Source: Bacillus sp. SD075
GTDB lineage: Bacteria > Bacillota > Bacilli > Bacillales > DSM-1321
Direction: 5' to 3'
NCBI RefSeq assembly: GCF_017355165.1
Contig: NZ_JADILK010000013.1
Span: 1-64,000 of the forward strand
DNA: 64,000 nt
Both the position numbers and the translations under genes were made by a program. The notes below the pieces were generated by a model. It saw only the letters and a program-made list of their open reading frames with translations. It searched no databases and was not told where the DNA came from. Shown piece after piece: positions 60,323-64,000 of this stretch (within the stretch, counting starts at the first letter, position 1; the number at the start of each line of letters is the position of its first letter).

Positions 60323-61618
60323 TTAGGAGATGAAGCTTAAGAGGAGTTGGTAGGATCCCCAAATCGCTAATAATGTCGTCCCAACTAACATAATGTTTTC
60401 AAACCAGTTGTTCGTATGTTTGCCCAAATATTTTTTCTGATTAGAAATAATTAGAAGGCCCACCGCGATCGCTGGTAAACCTACTATATTCAGTGCATTC
60501 GTAAAAAGAGTCAGGGCCACAAATCCAGTAGACCCAGGGATAGACCAGATAATTGGTGAAATTAAGAGAAATAAACTAATCCACTTAAATTTGGTGTCTC
60601 CCTCTATTTTCTGTTCTTTTGTCAATACCTTATTAGTCACCTTATAATAGCAATCCGTAATCACCTTTGCATAGCCATTCGCTGTTCCAATAACACTGCT
60701 ATAAAGGATTGCAAAAACACCTAAGTAAAAAACCCAGGATCCTAGATCGCCCATGTATATGGATAGAGCACGGGAAATATCATCTATGTCCTTGATTTGG
60801 ATTTGATTTGGACGAAGGATTTCAGCTCCAACTATCCATATAGCTAAAGTAAGGGTAATGGCCGCAATAAATCCGAATAGTAAATCATTACGTTGAATTC
60901 GTTTATGAACTGGCTTCGTCCAGCCTTTATCCTGTAAAAAGTAAGGATAAATCAGATTAGTAAGAGAACCTGCTACTGCGCCCACCAATGAAACACCTAC
61001 AAGAATAACGGAATATGCACCTGTATCCTCTGGTAGACCAAAGCCAACCGTCCCCTTAAGAATACTCCCAACATCCGGTCCACTATATACGGCCAATCCT
61101 ATAAAACATATGGTTAAAACGGCCAATAAACCTTTCATGACCAGCTCTAATTTTTTATAAGCATTACTTCCCGCAATGAACAAGCTAATTAAAACGACAA
61201 TAATTGACCAAATGAAATCGCTGCCAATTCCAAACATCCAATTGAGGGCTATTCCTGAACCTTTTATCATTTGCGCTATTATTAAATGCCCTATTACCAG
61301 GGAGGCGATCCCAAAGAAGAAAGGGAAAAATTTATGGAGGCGTGCATACCCTTCTAAAATAGTCATTCCTTGATTATTGTATATCTGGTACCGCCCCATA
61401 ATATTACAAATGACAAACCGGATTAATAGAGATAATACAAGAAGCCACATTAAATTATAACCAAAGCTTGCACCAGATACAGATGCAGTGATAAGGTCAC
61501 CCGCTCCCATCATGGTAAGGATCATAATAATTCCCGGTCCATATTCCTTTACACTATTCCATACCTTTTGTAAAAAAGTTTTATTCGATTGGATATCAAG
61601 TTCTTTTTGGATCTCCAT
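60323..61618 (-). CDS. Nramp-like transporter without the DPGN metal motif
   Basis: 431 residues, about 11 helices. It follows the Nramp layout (EYGPGIIMILTMMGAGDLIT, TILEGYARLH, SLTNLIYPYFLQ, AILYSSVIGTANGYAKVITD). The first helix has MGAGDLITAS in place of the canonical DPGN, and the sixth has LTNLIYPYFLQDKG in place of MPHxxxLH, so the manganese-binding Asp-Asn-Met site is lost. Its setting with two acid-sugar enzymes and a GntR regulator suggests carriage of an organic acid. The ATG at 61618 follows GGGGGATGGG. Confidence 0.8.
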   Translation of the reverse strand: MEIQKELDIQSNKTFLQKVWNSVKEYGPGIIMILTMMGAGDLITASVSGASFGYNLMWLLVLSLLIRFVICNIMGRYQIYNNQGMTILEGYARLHKFFPFFFGIASLVIGHLIIAQMIKGSGIALNWMFGIGSDFIWSIIVVLISLFIAGSNAYKKLELVMKGLLAVLTICFIGLAVYSGPDVGSILKGTVGFGLPEDTGAYSVILVGVSLVGAVAGSLTNLIYPYFLQDKGWTKPVHKRIQRNDLLFGFIAAITLTLAIWIVGAEILRPNQIQIKDIDDISRALSIYMGDLGSWVFYLGVFAILYSSVIGTANGYAKVITDCYYKVTNKVLTKEQKIEGDTKFKWISLFLLISPIIWSIPGSTGFVALTLFTNALNIVGLPAIAVGLLIISNQKKYLGKHTNNWFENIMLVGTTLLAIWGSYQLLLSFIS

Positions 61619-61633
61619 TCTCCCATCCCCCAA

Positions 61634-61833
61634 TTATAATGTTTTTCAAATTATTCAATTATGAAAAGCATTTACATTCAACTCACGCGACTGGGTTTCC
61701 TCCTGGAAGTTCAAAAAAAATACAGACCATGTTGAATTAACAATTTATTGGTCCTTAAAAGATGGAAGACAAAAAGATTCATTGTTTCTCACTATTAATA
61801 TTGGTTTAGAATGTATCCCTCCTTTCATTTTAT
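61634..61833. other. Upstream leader of Nramp-like gene
   Basis: AT-rich, no gene. It joins the transporter start to the cre-like and GntR sites further upstream. Confidence 0.4.
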
Positions 61834-61847
61834 AGAAAGCGCTTACA
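61834..61847. promoter_or_regulatory. cre-like catabolite repression site
   Basis: AGAAAGCGCTTACA matches TGWAANCGNTNWCA at 13 of 14 positions. It is upstream of the Nramp-like gene, so CcpA repression is plausible. Confidence 0.7.
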
Positions 61848-61883
61848 TATAAGTGTAACGCATGATGTTTTATATATGAGATA

Positions 61884-61893
61884 TGATATATCA
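61884..61893. promoter_or_regulatory. GntR operator candidate upstream of Nramp-like gene
   Basis: TGATATATCA, identical to the palindrome before the aldolase gene. Confidence 0.6.
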
Positions 61894-62006
61894 GTTTAAT
61901 GAATGAGTCAATCTATTTTTACATTATTTTGAATTGATTCATCCATGTATAGTGAAATTTGTAGAAAGTCTCCCTCCAATCAGTAACTTATAAAGATTAC
62001 CCCAAT

Positions 62007-62043
62007 AAAAAAACCTGCATAGAACTAGGTCTACACAGGTTTC
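62007..62043 (-). terminator. Terminator of HelD-like gene
   Basis: Minus strand AAACCTGTGTAGA...TCTATGCAGGTTT followed by TTTTATTG. Confidence 0.85.
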
Positions 62044-62078
62044 AACAAGCAGTTTTCTATATTTTGGGTTTCCCTTTG

Positions 62079-64000
62079 TTATTCCAAGGTCAGAAGCAAA
62101 CGCTCCGTTGCATCGTTGAGCAAGAAAGGACTGGGTTCGCCAACCGTATATATCTGTAAGTCATGCATAGCCCTGGTACATGCGGTATAGAACAATCTTC
62201 GTAAGCTTTCATCACCATATGTTTGCACAGATGCATCATAAATGATGACAGCATCAAATTCGATGCCTTTGGCCAAATATGCAGGAATGACAACAACACC
62301 CTGTTCATATTCACTTGTGCCTTTCTGTACGAGTTTAATATCACCGATGATACTAAGGGCATCGTAAGCAGCGGCACTTTCGGCAGCGGATTTACATATT
62401 ATTGCGATTGTATTATACTCACGACTTTGAAAGTCCTTGACTTTAGACACGATTTCGCCGTGCAATTTATCACGGCTAGGCACCTCAGTCAGTACAGGCT
62501 TCTCGCCTTCACGGTCGAATGCCTTAATTCGATGGCCTTCAGGAACTAGTTCACGTGTAAATTCTATAATCTGTTTTGTGGATCTGTAGCTTTGAGCCAA
62601 CGTTATACTCTCGGTTTCACTTAGTCCGTATAAACTGGTAAGCGTCTCGAAATCCACCCGTTCACTGGCATGAGCGAATATTGCCTGGTTAAAGTCACCG
62701 AGCACGGTCATCCTTGCTGACGGAAACAACCGTTTCAAAAACTCGAATTGAAATGGAGAATAATCTTGCGCTTCATCCACAAGCACGTATTTAATAGAAG
62801 TATTCGTCTGAAACCCTAGAATTAGCTCCTTTAATAGTAAAAATGGAGTCGCGTCTTCGTAATGCAGTTTACCATCGTTCAGCATTTTTTGCGTTGATAA
62901 GCAAATTTCCCTTTCTACAGGTGTTTTACCCTCGTTCCGCAGATCGATCCGTGTTTGATCGTCAAAAAGTTGCTTGTATATGCCCTTAATGTCGATAAAA
63001 TGAAATGCTTTTATCCGTTTGCGTAACGTCTTCAATTTCTTACGAACGATCATACGTGCGAGCATTTTATTCTCTTTCTCATAATCGTCAAAGGAATCTT
63101 CAGTAAGGCCGCGTTTTTTCTCTAAGTAGGTGTATACCTTTTGATAGTCTTCTTTGCTAAGATACTCGATTTCCTCCTGGACCCAAGGTTTTTTCAACTC
63201 CACCTTTTCCCTTTCATCAAGTAAATCACATAACCACTCTTTCAACTTTTCAATCCTATTGTGAAAAGTTAGTGTGGTGTCTGTGTTATAAAATCTTTCT
63301 GAGATTTGTTGGGCCGTGACGAGCGTTTCCCCTCGAAACCTTAACCCTTTAAATATCAATCCGGATAATTCCAGTGTTTTACTGTATGCTTTGATCATCT
63401 CAAAGAAGCGAATTGAAGCCTTAAATCGGATACTCGCTGTCCGAGTGCTATAGGAAGGATCATCCGCTGCAGTCAATAAAAATTCCAGTTGCTCATAGGG
63501 GTCTTCAACTTGAAATGAGTCAGCCAGACGATGGTCCAAATATTCCTGGAATGTTACCTGTTGCATATTCTCTTCGCCAAGTTCGGGTAGTACATTGGAT
63601 ACGTAGTTATTAAACATTGAGTTAGGAGAGAATAGAATGATTTGATTGGCTTTTAGCCTATCTCGATACTTGTAGAGCAAGTAAGCGATCCGTTGGAGGG
63701 CAGCTGATGTCTTACCACTGCCAGCGGCTCCTTGAACAATGAGCAGACGCCCGCGATCGTTCCGGATGATCCTATTTTGCTCCCGTTGAATGGTGGACAC
63801 AATACTGTGCATATGCTTATCCGTTCCCTTACCAAGCACCTGCTGCAGTATCTCATCTCCAATGGTGAGACTCGTATCGAACATTGATTCGATAACCCCT
63901 CCCTTGATGATATATTGCCACTTTTTCTCCAGCATCCCCCGAATTATGCCTCCGGGAGTGGAATATTCTACTGGGCCGGGAGGAAAGTCATAATAGACAC
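62079..64000 (-). CDS. helD: HelD-like UvrD-family helicase, 5' end beyond window
   Basis: At least 640 residues; the frame runs off the window edge without a start (upstream YDFPPGPVEYSTPGGIIRG is in frame before the first Met at 63935). Walker A GAAGSGKTSAALQRIAYLLY, motif II LVDEAQDYSPFQF, motif III VLGDFNQAIF, motif IV AQSYRSTKQI, motif V KGIEFDAVIIYD and motif VI LFYTACTRAM are visible. HelD frees stalled RNA polymerase in Bacillus; full length is about 775. About 130 N-terminal residues are missing. A hairpin terminator follows. Confidence 0.88.
   Translation of the reverse strand, partial: VYYDFPPGPVEYSTPGGIIRGMLEKKWQYIIKGGVIESMFDTSLTIGDEILQQVLGKGTDKHMHSIVSTIQREQNRIIRNDRGRLLIVQGAAGSGKTSAALQRIAYLLYKYRDRLKANQIILFSPNSMFNNYVSNVLPELGEENMQQVTFQEYLDHRLADSFQVEDPYEQLEFLLTAADDPSYSTRTASIRFKASIRFFEMIKAYSKTLELSGLIFKGLRFRGETLVTAQQISERFYNTDTTLTFHNRIEKLKEWLCDLLDEREKVELKKPWVQEEIEYLSKEDYQKVYTYLEKKRGLTEDSFDDYEKENKMLARMIVRKKLKTLRKRIKAFHFIDIKGIYKQLFDDQTRIDLRNEGKTPVEREICLSTQKMLNDGKLHYEDATPFLLLKELILGFQTNTSIKYVLVDEAQDYSPFQFEFLKRLFPSARMTVLGDFNQAIFAHASERVDFETLTSLYGLSETESITLAQSYRSTKQIIEFTRELVPEGHRIKAFDREGEKPVLTEVPSRDKLHGEIVSKVKDFQSREYNTIAIICKSAAESAAAYDALSIIGDIKLVQKGTSEYEQGVVVIPAYLAKGIEFDAVIIYDASVQTYGDESLRRLFYTACTRAMHDLQIYTVGEPSPFLLNDATERLLLTLE

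Overview
The window looks like chromosome of an aerobic, spore-forming Bacillaceae. The Peribacillus/Bacillus simplex group is a guess from overall style, not proven here. Support: strong AGGAGG-type ribosome binding sites, frequent TTG/GTG starts, spore genes (sspH, sspL, csgA), paired sigma-B-type promoters, Fur boxes of the 7-1-7 type, a purine riboswitch and GC-rich dispersed repeats of a kind I associate with this group. No rRNA, tRNA or CRISPR array was seen.

Layout. 0-9 kb: an AraC regulator, an acetyltransferase and sspH, then a tightly overlapping seven-gene minus-strand operon. It has a perfect Fur box upstream and encodes a peptide/nickel-type ABC importer (lipoprotein, permease, a permease fused to an ATPase, a second ATPase), two tandem amidotransferase-fold paralogues and an FmdE-like protein. 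9-19 kb: housekeeping and stress genes. These are a D,D-carboxypeptidase, an acyltransferase with a possible structured leader, two KGG-repeat stress proteins each behind a sigma-B-type promoter, a YvrJ/DUF2922/DUF1659 trio, LysR and XRE regulators, and csgA. 19-25 kb: a 3-hydroxybutyrate locus (bdhA between two GntP-type permeases, with a divergent LysR gene). 25-33 kb: oxidoreductases, a guanine-type riboswitch in front of a lipoprotein nucleosidase, a ZIP transporter, a YkuD-type L,D-transpeptidase, and an ABC-F protein behind a leader-peptide/terminator attenuator. 33-39.4 kb: a sigma-54 module in which a PAS/AAA+/Fis activator sits between two -24/-12 promoters, one for a sodium:solute symporter with a 46-residue partner and one for a large flavin/Fe-S oxidoreductase.

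39.4-44 kb is an accessory, decaying island. It holds a helicase fragment, a zinc-finger protein of unknown function, a phage-like HTH gene, and the broken remains of a polymorphic toxin locus: an AHH nuclease module with an ankyrin protein, a frameshifted Syd/SUKH-like immunity gene, and an HNH-type toxin tip cut off at a junction.

44-51 kb is iron and amino-acid import: a siderophore ABC transporter and a trilactone-esterase-like hydrolase, each with its own Fur box, on either side of a MetNIQ-type system. 51-57 kb has a START-like protein, a KinB-like kinase, dispersed repeats including a 331-bp element with 14-bp inverted ends, and a long UvrA paralogue. 57-62 kb is an acid-sugar catabolic group (DHDPS-family enzyme, HpcH/HpaI aldolase, GntR regulator and an Nramp-like transporter lacking the usual metal motif) with matching TGATATATCA operators and a cre-like site. 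The right edge cuts a HelD-like helicase gene.
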